DNA of 64,000 bases from NCBI GenBank assembly GCA_003116995.1, contig BDSL01000011.1:992001-1056000 (forward strand), read 5' to 3'. Source of the DNA: Yamagishiella unicocca. Taxonomy: Eukaryota > Chlorophyta > Chlorophyceae > Chlamydomonadales > Volvocaceae. How positions within the stretch are numbered: the stretch's first letter is position 1; each line of letters opens with the position of its first letter. The position numbers were made by a program, and so were the translations under genes. The notes beneath the pieces were generated by a model that worked only from the letters and a program-made list of their open reading frames with translations, was not told where the DNA came from and did no database searches. Shown one piece after another: positions 11,901-23,573 of the stretch.

Positions 11901-13364
11901 AGGCGGCCACACCTCCTTCCGGGCGGTGTTGTCACCGACAGAAGCGCAATTATTGGATCAGGAGCAATCCTGCAGAATGCGACTGTTAACAAAGGAGCCA
12001 GAGAGGCTAGCCGGCTACAAACTTCCAGAGTCACTACTTGCAGTCACTCATCAAAGGAAGCAGTGTCCGTAGAGGACGGCTGAGGACTGTTAGCTGCCCA
12101 TCAGACGCTAGGATGCTCGTCGGGCCTCCAATCAGGGGTGACCCCAGTCCCCACCCTCCTGGTACACGTGACAGTCGACAGGAGGCTACGGCTGTAACGT
12201 CCAAGCTGCATACCTACCTGCCGGGTATCGTCCGGGTATCGTCTGGGTAACGTCCCAATTGCAGCAGTGTGCTTGGTGTCCCGTGTCAAAAAGGTCAATG
12301 CTTTTGGCGGTGCCCTGCGTGCTGTGGCATAAAATACTGTCATAGCTATCGATGAAACTCCAGATCGCTAAAGCGAGCACGCGGTGCCAACGGAGCAATG
12401 TGTGTGATTCGCCTTGAGGATAGGTGCATCCCCGGTTAACGGGTCGCATCGGTTGCGCAGGGCGACGCTGGAGTTGTTTGACAGGATTGCGAAGTGAAGA
12501 TACCATGTTCCCGCACAGTCTCGTTTATACGCCCTTGGGCTCGAAATGAATCGACGTCGCAGAGGGCAGTTAGCACGAGTGCCACAAGGCCCCCTTCCGC
12601 TGCTCCACACCAACCACACGCACATAGATACCGCCGTGGCCATGCGTGGCTATTCGATTCACACGTCTCCTGTACCAGTTGTTACTAGAACAAAGCAAGG
12701 ATTCCTGCCACTGACTGTTACTCCTGCCACTGACTGATACTCTTACCACTGACTAACACTCCTGCCACTGATTGGTACTAAGGAGGTTAAAATTAGCATA
12801 GCCGTGTACGGACCAGGGCTGGGCGAACGTCTAACTGAAGGCTGTAGGGCCTCCTTATACAAAGTATTGTAGTTCCCAAATCCTATGTTCCATTGCTTAA
12901 TAGCGTCCTTAAAACCCGGCCAAACCCAGTACAGGTAGAGGGGTCGCTCGTGATTCACTTTGATTGCTGCTCAGGTCAGAGGAAGTTATGAAGTGGCTGT
13001 GGGTGTGACATGTCCGTGAATATCAATAAAAATGACATTCGATATGCTACAATATCCGGCAAGCACTCGAAGCGATTCAGCTTATGATAGGCGTTTGCCG
13101 CAAAGCTGCGTACCGTATGAACGTCAGCAGCTCATCAGTGTCCTACAACCTTCTGATCAAGCTTACACTCCTGCTTCACATACATGTTATTATATCGCGA
13201 AGGAGCCCGTCCAGTGCAGTCGTGCGCGGCCGTACAAATCGCCATTTGTTGGCTTCTGCCCTCTGATACTGGCCCTTTCTTCACTGGCCTAGCACATCCC
13301 ATCCAGTACTAATAGGTCATATGGATACCAGTTGACGCCAAAACTGTGTGCAGGAAGGCCCGTC
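8937..13364. other. Long intergenic stretch, no gene recognised
   Basis: The missing first exon of lipase 1 should lie just above 8936, but I could not fix it: no ATG followed by a phase-2 donor is convincing. Beyond that, only short unsupported frames are seen. Small repeats present: a stretch at 9936-9996 that recurs at 46345-46403, and about four imperfect copies of a 19-bp CTGCCACTGACT-type unit at 12702-12775. Confidence 0.5.
9936..9996 (+). repeat. Second dispersed repeat, pair with 46345-46403
   Basis: Both places read GCCCGG, then TCTTCTT, TCCTGGG, GGGCTTG, GGACAC and GTAAC in the same order with matching spacing over about 60 bp. They differ by scattered substitutions and small indels. 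Both are intergenic. The homology is visible by eye; origin from a mobile element is inference. Confidence 0.55.
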
Positions 13365-16300
13365 ATGGACGGCGCCGAGTGCCCGAATGCCGACAGCAAA
13401 CCCACGGAGGCCTGTAACCTAGCGAGCCTGCCTGATGGAGTTCTGACCCGCATCGTCCAGACAACCGATCCGGAGTCGCGGCGGCAGCTGCGACTGGCCA
13501 GCAGGGCCCTCCGACCGCTGGTGGACGCCTGCACAGCGACGCTGACGCTTTCGTCCTACAGCATTCCTTGCCTCACCTCGCGTGGCCACCTGCCCACCTA
13601 CGCCCCAGAGCTTCGGAGCATCGTTCTCTCCCTGCAGGACACCACAGCTCCCGCCGGCTTCCTCGCGCAGCTCCCGAGCCTCGGCCTCGCGCAACTCCCC
13701 CGCCTAACCTCCCTCACCCTCCTCCTCGCCAATGACCACGTCCTTTCCCGAGCCGCCATCACCGACTTCGCCGCCTCCATCCCACCATCCACTACAAGGC
13801 TTGTGCTTACACACATGCTTGGATGTGGCGATCCACCGCCGCCTGTGGCGCCCGGCACCCGCGCCCCAGGCCGAAATTTAACCGGCACTGCTGCCAACGG
13901 CCGCTCAGACGCCGCTGCCGCCTCAGCATCATCCTCACAGCTGGACCTCGTGGCTCTGCACCACCTCCTGCTGCTATGCCCGCAGCTGCGAGAGGTGCGG
14001 CTGGACGGCTGCTGCTGGATACGCGGCCTAGAGGACCTCAAGGCACTCGCTGACCTAGCTGGGTTGCACCAAGGGGGGAGCACCGGCGCCTCCGGCGCCA
14101 GCGACGGCGGCGGCGATGCCGTTGGCGTGGTCGTTGGATCGCTGCGCGTTTTGTACTTCGCCGCCGCCAACAGCTATCAGGAGCTGCCGCGCACCTTAGC
14201 GTCGCTGAGCGGCCTGAGAGAGCTGGATGTGCAGCTGGTAGCGGCGACCGTACAGCACCATCCCGGTGTTGGCGGCGGCGGCGGCGGGGGTTTCCTGGCG
14301 GAAGCGGCGGCGGCGATCGACCTGGCTCACCTGGCCCTCGCTTCGGAGCAGCTGCGGCGGGCCCTGTCGGGCCCTGCGCTGGCGGGCCTTACGCGCCTGG
14401 TGCTGTGCGAGTTTCCAGGCAGCACAGTGGCGCTGCTGTCGGCGCTCCAGGGGTTGCCCCTGCTGGCGCACGTGGGGCTGTCGGGGTTGGATGATGCGCG
14501 CTATATTACGGAGACGCATCTTGAGGTCGGTTTGGGCTGGGGAGGGGGCCCAGCAAGCTTGGTATCGGGGCATGCGGTATGCATGGTGGGGAGAGTTCTG
14601 GAGCTGCAGGCCGTGCGGAGCGTGCGTTGGCGGTGTTGCTGGCCAACGCGGGCCTTCAGCCGATGAGGCAAGCCTGCTGCTTCCTGCCCCTGCCCCTGCC
14701 TCCCTCCACACACCCGTGTCGGGTGCCCGAACCCAAGCGCCCAGTCCTGCCCTGACACCACCGCTCCCACAACCACCAACCACCTGAATCACCACCAACC
14801 ACCACACGCAACCACCCTCTCGCTCCGCAGCTGCTGGCGCGGCTGCCCAGCCTGCGGCATCTCGCGGTGGACAGGTTGGACCTGTCGCAGCCGTTGAACA
14901 CGTGCTCCTTTGCGGGGGCCAGCAGGGACGGGGCCCTGCTGCCCGGCCTCACGGGGCTGGAGGTGGCGCTGGTGGCGCACTCGGTCCCCAGGCTGCCACA
15001 CGTGTTCCCCGCGGGTGAGTGAGTGAGTGAGCGAGTGAGTGAGCGAGTGAGTGAGCGAGTGAGTGAGTGACGCTCGGTCCCCAGGCTGCCACACGTGTTC
15101 CCCGCGGGTGAGTGAGTGAGCGAGTGAGTGAGTGAGCGAGTGAGTGAGTGACACTCGGTCCCCAGGCTGCCACAAGTGTTCGCCGCGGGTGAGTGAGTGA
15201 GTGATTGCGTCCTTTGGTGGCTGTGCGGCTGGCCCCTCCTTGCGCGGGTGCTTCTGGTTGCCTCTACGGCTCCGAAACCAGCCGTGTCTTTACCCGTATC
15301 GCCCTATCCCCGCCAGCCGATCGAACCCTAACTGCCGCCGCCAGACGAACGTCAACTTTCAACCCCAACCATACACATCAACTGCTAACCGCCAACAACC
15401 TCCGACCGGCCAATCGGCCTTGGGCTCCCGCAGTTGCGCACCTGACGCTTCGGTGGCTGTGGGAGCAGGCGATGCGCAAGCTGGCTGGGTGGACCAGCCT
15501 CAGCAGTCTCAGCCTGGCGCACTTGGACGGTTGCCTGGACTGGGGCCTGCTGCGCACCCTCACCGGCCTCACCCAGCTGCGGGTGAGGCGAGCGGGGGTG
15601 TGAGAGGAAACCCCTACGGTTCCTCCTGCCGGATCCCCGCCAACTTACCAAACCCTGCCGGTCATCTTACCAGGACGCCGACGCCTGTCAGTTACCTGAG
15701 CGTGAGGCCCCTAACTGTCAGCAGCGTCTGCGCTATCCGCGATGCGTGCGCCGGCATCACGTAATGCCGTACTTATCCACGACTGCATCATATGTCAGTC
15801 ACACCCTCATCCGCAGGCCATGCCTTTTATGAATTTAAAGCATCGCTTGAAGTCCAAAACGCCAAAGCGGGTATATGTCTCCGCCCGTTTCCCCGCAGCT
15901 GTGCCAGGGAAGCTCCTACGAGCAACTGGCGGAGCTGCTGTACCTGCTACGAGCGCTGCCGGGGCTGCAGGTGCTGCGCCTCGTTGGCTGGCACTGCATG
16001 CGCAACTCGGATTCGGGCAGGATGGCGCTAGGGGTGACGAGGGGGCTGGGGCTGGGGCCGCGTGCGGGGGCGGGAGGCGCCGACGGACCTTGGGACGGCG
16101 GCACGGGGCCGCCCTCAACCGCCGCCGGCGAGCAACTGGCTGCACGGGTGGCGGAGATCAAGGTGGCAGCCGCAGCCGATGCAGGGGCGGCGTCGGAAGC
16201 CCGACAGCAACCCTCCCGCGCCAGCCCCACACCGCATTCGGCACGGAGCGGAGGTGTCGGTGTTGGGGGCGACAGCGGGGCCACCACATCCAGCCATACC

Positions 16301-16825
16301 GCGTCATCCGGGTGTCGGTCGCCCAGCTCGTATCCCGGGCCGGGGCCCGACCCGCATTCTCCTCCCTTAACCCCCGCCACCACCACCTCCACCTCCGCCT
16401 CCGCTTCGTCCACCGCTGTGACGGCCATGGCTGCCGCAATGGCTGCCATGGACCCCGACCTGCACCGCGCCTGGACCCGCATTCGCGCCGCTCCCGACGC
16501 CGCCTCGGCGGCCGGCGCCGCCGTGTCTCTCTTGCGGGCCTTACCAAGCCTACACTCCCTGGAGCTGTCAGACTGCGGCGCGCCGCTGTTGCGCTGCCTG
16601 GCGTCTCGAGCGGTGGTGGAAGACGGCGGGCCGCTGAGGGCGGTGCGAGAGCTGCGGCTGATGCGGATGCTGGACGTGATTGGAGAGGATGTGGAGGAGG
16701 CCGTGGCGGCGCTGCCCGGGCTGTCACGGCTTGTCGTACAGGGTTGTTGGCCGGTGGATGGGGAGGCGCTGTTGCGGCTGGCGAGTCTGGGGGAGCGTGG
16801 TGTGGATGTAATGTGGCGACGGTAG
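13365..16825 (+). CDS. F-box-like leucine-rich-repeat protein
   Basis: Four exons: 13365-14525, 14831-15014, 15434-15582 and 15899-16825. All phases balance and give 806 residues. The ATG at 13365 is the first in-frame methionine. Residues about 22-65 (LPDGVLTRIVQ ... RLASRALRPLVD) resemble an F-box, which would recruit the protein to an SCF ubiquitin ligase. The rest has repeated leucine-rich segments such as LPRLTSLTLLL, LRELDVQLV, LPSLRHLAVDRLDL, LTGLTQLR, LPGLQVLRLVGW and LPSLHSLELSDC, fitting an LRR substrate-binding solenoid. Low-complexity Gly/Ser/Ala loops interrupt it, mainly in exon 4. It lies between two lipase paralogues on the opposite strand, with its 3' end facing lipase 2. The intron after exon 2 carries two extra copies of that exon's end (see 14981-15200). 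F-box assignment is moderate; the LRR character is strong. Confidence 0.8.
14981..15200 (+). repeat. Three copies of an exon-edge / splice-site module
   Basis: The block TCGGTCCCCAGGCTGCCACA...GTTCCCCGCGGGTGAGTGAG begins at 14981, 15074 and 15155. In each copy, a CCCCAG acceptor-like site precedes 23 nt that end in a GTGAGT donor. The copies are separated by GTGAGTGAGCGA-type filler. Copy 1 is the end of exon 2 of the LRR gene; copies 2 and 3 lie in the following intron. Confidence 0.8.
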
Positions 16826-17997
16826 GGTGCGAGTGTTGTTGTGCATGAAGGAGTGAGCCTGCAAGCGGCGGGGTGCATATGCATGCATGATACTGGAACG
16901 CGCTGCTTGTAGGCCGCGGTGGATGCGTCCAATGTGGGGCCTGCAGGAGCGGCTTGGCACAAGCTCATTAGGGTTTGCTGTGTGTTGCGGGAAAAAAGCG
17001 GCGAAAGCGTCGTTTCCGGTTGCTAAGCCACGGAAGCCTCGCGGATGGATTGAATTAGTCCAGAAGGGTGTAAGATAGTTAGCAATGAAGCCGAGAAGGG
17101 TGCTGTCGCATTCAGTCCTAGGTTTGCAGGTCGTTAATGTTCACTGCAAACACGAACTGCGGCGAACAGGGCAGGCAGCGCCCATACGGGCGATTCCCTT
17201 CCGACGCAACATTACATTTCCTGAGGCAAAAACGTGTCGTACCGCACAGCTGTCGTACGCATCCGATCCTCATCTTGCGCCAGCATTCACGGCGCAATGC
17301 CTTGTGCCAATCTAGGCGCCGCGGGCACAGCCGTACTTACAGCGGGCACACACCCATCTACAGCGTCTCTCATGCCGTCGTCAGCCTTAGTTTCCACCCG
17401 CTTTTCTGTTTCGCTGCCTTTCATGTCCGATCAGTTGTGACTCAACAAGCCATGCTCACCTCGCCGAGCCGCCATCACCTCCCAGCACCAAAACACCACA
17501 CATCCCGGAAGAACGCGCCCGATGAAAACTGCTCACGGGGAGTCCCTTTCCCCTTGCCTAAAACTCTACATGCCTGAAACCCGGCGAGCCCGCAACCTGC
17601 TACCCACACCCATGTACCAGTAGACCGGCGTGGAGATCACCAACAGGCGGGAACCGCCGTTGAGTCTGGCACTGGACGCTGCCGGTCGAGGTCCTCCCAG
17701 GAGCGCCAAGCGCAGGTGGTTGGTGGCCCGGACAGCTGCAGATCCTCTCAGCCGCCGATCCACACTGGCGTCCTCCCAACCACCGTCACCTCGTGCGCGC
17801 CTCCACAGCCCCACCCACTCTCCATCCGGGCCCCCAACAATGCCGTACCGTTTGCTCACTCCGCGCCGCTACCCGCTGCATACCCAGCGGCAACACTGCA
17901 ACATCCGTTGCTGCTGCACCTGCTGCTGGTTGTAAATACCGATGTTACCGTAATACCGCACTACCTAAACACTGCATTATCGTTCGTAGCAGTGCTG
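16826..17997. other. Convergent intergenic spacer
   Basis: This spacer lies between the 3' ends of the LRR gene (plus) and lipase 2 (minus). It holds the probable LRR poly(A) signal at 17069-17073. No gene is evident; the open frames here lack exon borders or domains. Confidence 0.6.
17069..17073 (+). terminator. Probable poly(A) signal of the LRR gene
   Basis: TGTAA about 244 nt after the stop codon at 16825, as expected for a volvocine transcript end. Confidence 0.4.
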
Positions 17998-20900
17998 CTA
18001 CTTATCCTTCTTGGCCTCCGCGCTCGCCGCCACCGCCTGCTGCAGCGATGCCAGGTAAAAGGTCTCCATGTGCTCCTCCAGCCCCTGCCCGCCCACCAGG
18101 GAATCAAGCAACTTGAGCTCCCGCTCTGCGATCTCGGAGTACACCTCATCCCACGGCCGGGCCTGAAGCACCAGAGCAGCAGCACGGAAGAATTGGGGTT
18201 ATCGAGTTTTAAGGTTTGGGCGTTTTTATTGATTGCTGACGTTCAGAACACGGAACTGAGTAATGGACATATCTTCCGGCACGCGTGGATATGACAGGGG
18301 GGCGACTGGGACCTGGACCAACACGGTGCAGCTACCCAGGTGCTATGCGGAACGAGTTCGGCATGAAAGCAAGCACCCCCTCTGCGTTTCGAAAATGCTC
18401 GACAGGAACGTTGGGTTATAATTGAAAATGTGCAGGATACGCAGGAGCCACTGGCGGCAGACGATGCAGCGGTCCTTGTGTTGTGTGTCGCTTCCTCCCC
18501 CCCGTCGCCCGCCGCCGCGCGTTCACACCTGCTGCTGCTGCCAGCCCGCACCGCGCGTCCTCACCTGCTCGCTGACTTGGCTCACGATGTTCTGGATCAC
18601 CTCCATTCCCGCCTTGCCCTCGCCAAACACGTCGGTGCTCTCCTTTGTGCTGTGGCCGATCCGCAGCACTCCCTCCGCCCCCAGTCGCACCGCGTGGCCC
18701 ACGTGGCAGTAGCCCATGAGGCGAGGCACACTGTCGGGAGGCAGTAGCAGCGCAGCGGCGAAGTGGGATAGAGACATGCATGGTGGTGGTGTGTGGGCGT
18801 CTCGGGGGCAGGGCCCAGGACCTTGCCTATAATACGGATACTCCGCAAACCTACAAGACGTTATAATTGGCTGGCGTTTTTAACTGCGTTTAACTGGCCG
18901 TTTTGCAGGACTCAACACGTCGTCTGTCCCCTGTAACAACATTGCTAGGCCTGCAACCGACCAACCGACCAACCGATCAACCAACCTGGGAATGATGTCG
19001 TTGCTGTTGGTTACCCGCCAGGCGTCCGGCACCAGTACGTCGAACTTCTCCGCGAAGGCCTTGTTGCCCACCCGGGGTGCGCCGTACGTGTAGAGAGAAA
19101 TCGCCTGGACGCTGCGTGCGGGTGTTCTGTGGCGGAGAACAGCAGCAGATGGACAGGAAATGATAGCGATCAGCAACCCCGATGGCACAAACTATAATGC
19201 AGCAAGGAACCTTGGAATGTCTGGAACCTTCTTAAAGCAAGGCGCAGAGGGGAGTCTGCTGGAAGGGTCCGGCAGGCCTTCAGGAAAGAATTGAGACGGG
19301 TGGGTGGACCAGCGGCGGAGAAGCAGTCTGGAGCAGTTGTCAGTTGCAGTCCCAACCGAATGCCTCCGGAGCAGGCAGCAACCAATGAGATGTCAATACC
19401 TTCGCTCCGCCAGTTCGTACGCCGCCAATGTGGCCAGGGCGCCCCCCAGCGAGTGCCCCGTCACCAGCACCCGCCAGGGCGACCCCTTCTCGCCGGTCCC
19501 GGTAATCTCGTCCAGCGCCGTGAACACGGATCGCCGTACGCTGTCGTACGCGTCCAGGAAGCCCTTGTGCACCATCATCTGCGCGCAGCGCAGGGAGCGG
19601 GTGCGGCGGGGAGGCGTGGGAGCCCATCACGGTGCGACGCGGTACGACACGGTATGATGCAGTACGATGCGATACGATGCGTTACCCAGTGGGGGTACAC
19701 AGGACATCCAAACTGCACACGGTAGCTTGGGCATAACGCGATGCAGGTCCTAAAACTGGAGCATGTCCGCGCACCAGCTTACAGGCACCTAGGTACCCCA
19801 ATTTATGTTTATTTATAATGTCACAATGTTCTTATTTAAAAAGATTTCCTCGCCACCCGCCTGGTTGCACCCACACATGGTGTGCATCCGATAAAATGGA
19901 AGCAAAAGCAGAGGCCTGCCTCGCCTCCGATTTTATTTGCACCCGAGCTCCGAAACCTCTTCTTGGCTCCCACCTGGTTTTGGTTGGCCCCGGACACCGC
20001 CTTGATGATCCTGGCAGTGAAGGGCAACCCAGCGTTGTCGTCCACGCGCTCCGGGTTGAGCGAGCAGGGCGTCAGGTTGAGGTCAGTGGCGATGTCCTTC
20101 CACTTGACCTGCGCCAGCCGGATCCCGGCCGTCGCAGCAATTAACGTATTTACCCAAAGGTCGTTGGACAGTTGGAGCAGTTGAGGTGAACATTTTGGGT
20201 AGCCGCAGTGAGGCGATGTTGCCACTCGCCAACTAACGTCCCTGCCATTCGCACGCATATGTGCCCCTGCCGCCCCCTGCCTCCCACGCCTCCCCGCACG
20301 ATCTCGTCCAACTTCCAACTTCCCACTCACCTGCTCCGTTCCCCGGAAAGCGATAACGGCTTCTCGCAACTCCACGTTTCGGTACAGCCACACCTGTGGA
20401 AGGGCAGAGCGCCGGCCTTCTGTGAGCAGTTGCCGGGCAAGATATCTTACGACTGCTGTAAGGAGTTGCCGGGCAAGGTATCTTACGGCTGCTGGCATGA
20501 CGAGCAAGACGCGCAGCAAGTAAATCAACACAAGGGCCTCCCAGTCCCCAACACCGGTCTGCGACAAAACCCAACTCCCTCCGCTCACCCTTCTCAACTC
20601 CCGCATCAAATTCGCATTCGTCACACAGCACCACGCCACCCCCCATCCAAGGTCCTCCCCGGCCCCCTCCCCACCTCCCCACCTCCGTGTCCCGCCCAGC
20701 CCCTTCCCACCTCCGTGTCCCGCCCAGCCCCTTCCCACGACCCCACCTGCGTGTCCGTCTCTTCGTTCTCCACGAACGCCACAGGCGTCAGCGCCTCCAC
20801 CCCTGCCGCCCGGCCCACCATGCTGGCCAGCACCCGCCAGGGGTTGGCCACCTGCTCGCCGCTGGGCAGCTGCACCTTGGAGTCGTCGGGGGCGGAGGGG

Positions 20901-23573
20901 CCTGAGCCCGCGGGGGTGAGGGGAAGTGGAGGGTTTTAGGGTTTAAGCAGGTCGGGGGCAGCAAGGTGGGGGCAGCGAGTGGGGGCAGCAGGTTGGGCAG
21001 CGGTGGAGAACTACGACGGGGGATGCAAGACAGCGCCGGACTGTGTGGGAGAAACACCGAACGCGCAATGCAGCTGACCCGTGGCGCATCTGGGGCTGTC
21101 GCTCTTTCCCCCAAGGAACGAAGGAAGCCCTTTCCGCACCGTCTGCACACGTTCCGCTCCTCTTCCTCCCGCGCCGCCCCGCTCACCCCCGGCCTGCCCG
21201 ATTGCTCCCGGCACCACGGACCCTAGCGCGGCTTCCAGCTGCTGAGGAACCGCCGCTACTGCCGCCGCAGCCGCCTGGAGTCATGCAGCGGGTCAAGGGA
21301 GGGGCAGCGGGGTGGCGGGTCAAGGGAGGGGCAGCGGGGTGGCGGGTCAAGGGAGGGGCAGCGGGGTGGCGGGTCAAGGGAGGGGCAGCGGGGTGGCGGG
21401 TCAAGGGAGGGGCAGCGGGGTGGCAGGTCAAGGGAGGGGCAGCGGGGTGGCGGGTCAAGTGAGGGGCAGCGGGGTGGCGGGTCAAGGGAGGGGCAGCGGG
21501 GTGGCATGCGGGGCTACTGCTATGCAGCCGCATCAGGGCAGCTCCTAGAATCGGTGAGCGGGCACGTGGCCGAAACCATACGTTACGAACACGAATACAG
21601 CCAAGACCTCAGGAGTGTCTTCTCGTCCCAGCTCTGCAGACCCCCACTGCAGCACCCTACACTTGCGAGTACCAGCGCACTCCTCACCGGCATTGGTCCG
21701 TTGCCTACCCACATGGTCGTTTCCACGCCACCACCACCACCACTACCACCACCACCACCACCACCACCACCTCAAGAGGAGGTTGTGGTCCACCACCCAG
21801 CCCGCCGCACCTGCAGCCCCGCCAGCGCCGATGGCGAGGGCGCCGTCGTGACGGTGGTGGTGAGCGCAGCCACATCATCAGGGTCGGCGTCCGCGAAGGT
21901 TAACAGCCGGCACCGCAGAGTTACGGTGGCGCCAGAGCCGGCACCGGTGCCTGCACGGTGCGCGTGTTAATTTACCCGCGCGTCCGCGCGCATGTGCGTG
22001 TGTGTGGAGGCGAGGCGAGGAGGAGGGGGGGAGGGGGTTAGAGTCGCAAGGGGTCAGAACGCTCAGAACCTGAGATTTTGTTTCGTTGGTAAAGTCGGAA
22101 CCAGGCGAGTGTAGCGCACCTCGAAGTGGCAGCGTGAACGTCTCCTCAGAGCCCTTGCTGCCGATCAGGGCTCCGAGACCAAGCATGGCCAGACCCAGGT
22201 CGTCGTCGCTCTTGCCTATGTCCTCGTCGTACAGCCGTACGCGAACCACGTCCGCGGCCGGGTCCCTGCGAGCGGCGCGGGCGGCGGTGGGGCAGACCGG
22301 CGCCAGCCGGTGTACGGCACAAGGTTCGGAAACGACATCGAGCTCAGGCAAAGGCAGCGCTCGGTCGGGTCGGGCTTGAAACCGAATCCGAAATCAGCGA
22401 GCGCGATAAGTAAGTTGACAGTTGACATGTTTTCAGTTACGGTTACGGTTATAATACGCACTTGATGTACATGCAGTACTGCTCCTTCCACTCGGGGTTG
22501 AGGGATGCCGACACTGTTCGCGAGCGGAACGAGCTGGCGCCCAGTGACACCACCGCGTAAGGGTCGGACAGGCCGTTGGGGTCGGCGGGGCGTAGGTTGG
22601 CGGCGCCCAGCAGCTCCAAGATCAGCACGCCGGTGTAGGTCTCCGTCAGGAAGGCCCTATGCGGGGTGACCAGCACCGGTGGCGTCATTTAAGTCCAGAA
22701 GGGTAGAGGGGGAGGGAAGAGCGGAAGGCCCAGAAACGTCTGTACCATGTCGGATGACAGCAAGGCAGCCGGATAGCCCCGCTTTAAAATGACGGCAGCC
22801 AAATAGCCCCTCGTAGTGGAGCGAGCCGGGGGGCTGCCTGGGCCGCGAGCCGGGGGGCTGCCTGGGCCGCGAGCCGGGGGGCTGCCTGGGCCGCGAGCCG
22901 GGGGGCTGCCTGGGCCGCGGCCCACAAACGGAAGGCGCCTAACATCCCATGTACCGGTTCCAACACCTGTGGGTACCACGCTGCCGGGACCAGTAGGCTT
23001 CTGCCCTGGAGGGTGATGCCGTGTCATTGTTGTGACCCCCCCGTGCACCTACACACGGCAACCGGATGCGCCCAGCCCCCCCCCCACCGCAATCACCAAC
23101 AAGGGATCCAACCCCAAGTCTTTACTTGTCCGTGAACGTCACCGTGGGTCCTGAGACGTTGAGCTGCTGAATGCCCTGCCCACCCTGCGGCTGCAGGTAT
23201 GACTCAAACGCGGCGCCAGCTAGCTCCACGGCGAGCGGCAGGTCGAAGCGCAGCTGCTGCTGGGGGCCGCTTGCCGCAGCCTCAGCAGGCTTTGAAGCCT
23301 CGCGGAAGAAAGGAAAGGCAGCAAGCGGCTGGAAGGGGGTTTGGAGTGCACGGCCGGACCTGGCGCGACGCATGGATGGAGCCGTTGGGGACCTGCAATC
23401 GACCCATGAATGATAATTTGATCTTCACAATTCGCATTGATAAACGCGACATTAAAAAACAGCTTACCATTGCGGGCGCACCAGCGCCAGCTGAGAAATA
23501 TGTGACAGCTCCCGTCGCCATCGCGACCCCTGAACGCAGGCGCATTGCATACTTACAAAGTGATACTGGACAT
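17998..23573 (-). CDS. C2-domain class-3 lipase (lipase 2)
   Basis: Complete paralogue of lipase 1: 13 exons, 602 residues. Exons: 23557-23573, 23126-23392, 22462-22656, 22120-22265, 21811-21950, 21187-21241, 20747-20901, 20331-20393, 19974-20108, 19400-19578, 18986-19111, 18565-18730, 17998-18162. The first exon is only 17 nt (ATG plus four codons and two bases) before a perfect GTAAGT donor. The N-terminus (MSSITLSPTAPSMRRARSGR) is Ser/Thr/Arg-rich without acids, like a plastid transit peptide. The C2 domain covers about residues 100-255, with acidic loops LSDPY and YDEDIGKSDDDLG typical of calcium binding. The lipase domain carries AFRGTE near 338-343, GHSLGG at 432-437 (Ser434), Asp489 in NSNDIIP and His502 in YCHVG, a full Ser-Asp-His triad. 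A helical C-terminal segment (PWDEVYSEIAERELKLLDSL) is shared with lipase 1. The real substrate (galactolipid, phospholipid or triacylglycerol) cannot be read from the sequence. Introns hold a 27-bp and a 24-bp tandem array. Confidence 0.92.
21289..21504. repeat. 27-bp minisatellite, 8 copies, in lipase 2 intron
   Basis: Unit CGGGTCAAGGGAGGGGCAGC plus GGGGTGG repeated exactly eight times with two or three substitutions. It lies in the intron between the exons at 21811-21950 and 21187-21241. Because 27 is a multiple of three, frames stay open across it on both strands and mimic coding sequence. Confidence 0.9.
22822..22917. repeat. 24-bp minisatellite, 4 copies, in lipase 2 intron
   Basis: Four perfect units of CGAGCCGGGGGGCTGCCTGG plus GCCG, in the intron between the second and third exons of lipase 2. 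Confidence 0.9.

Noticed and set aside
14789..15175. Minus-strand frames reading repeated HSLTHSLAHSLT
   Set aside because: These are translations of the GTGAGTGAGCGA filler between the triplicated splice modules, opposite a real plus-strand gene.
15742..16968. Long overlapping frames (368 aa plus, 350 aa minus) over the last LRR exon
   Set aside because: They are in alternative frames of the LRR exon 15899-16825, whose own frame has leucine-rich repeats and correct splice phase.
20233..20738. Long minus-strand Gly/Arg/Trp frames inside lipase 2
   Set aside because: They overlap introns; only the pieces VWLYR...TEQ and VKWKD...NQNQ belong to the lipase as exons with correct borders.
20931..20946. 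Single TTTTAGGG unit in a lipase 2 intron
   Set aside because: One unit is expected by chance and is not tandem.
21183..21533. Pro/Ala/His repeat protein over the 27-bp array
   Set aside because: The array is intronic in lipase 2 and its period keeps all frames open by chance.
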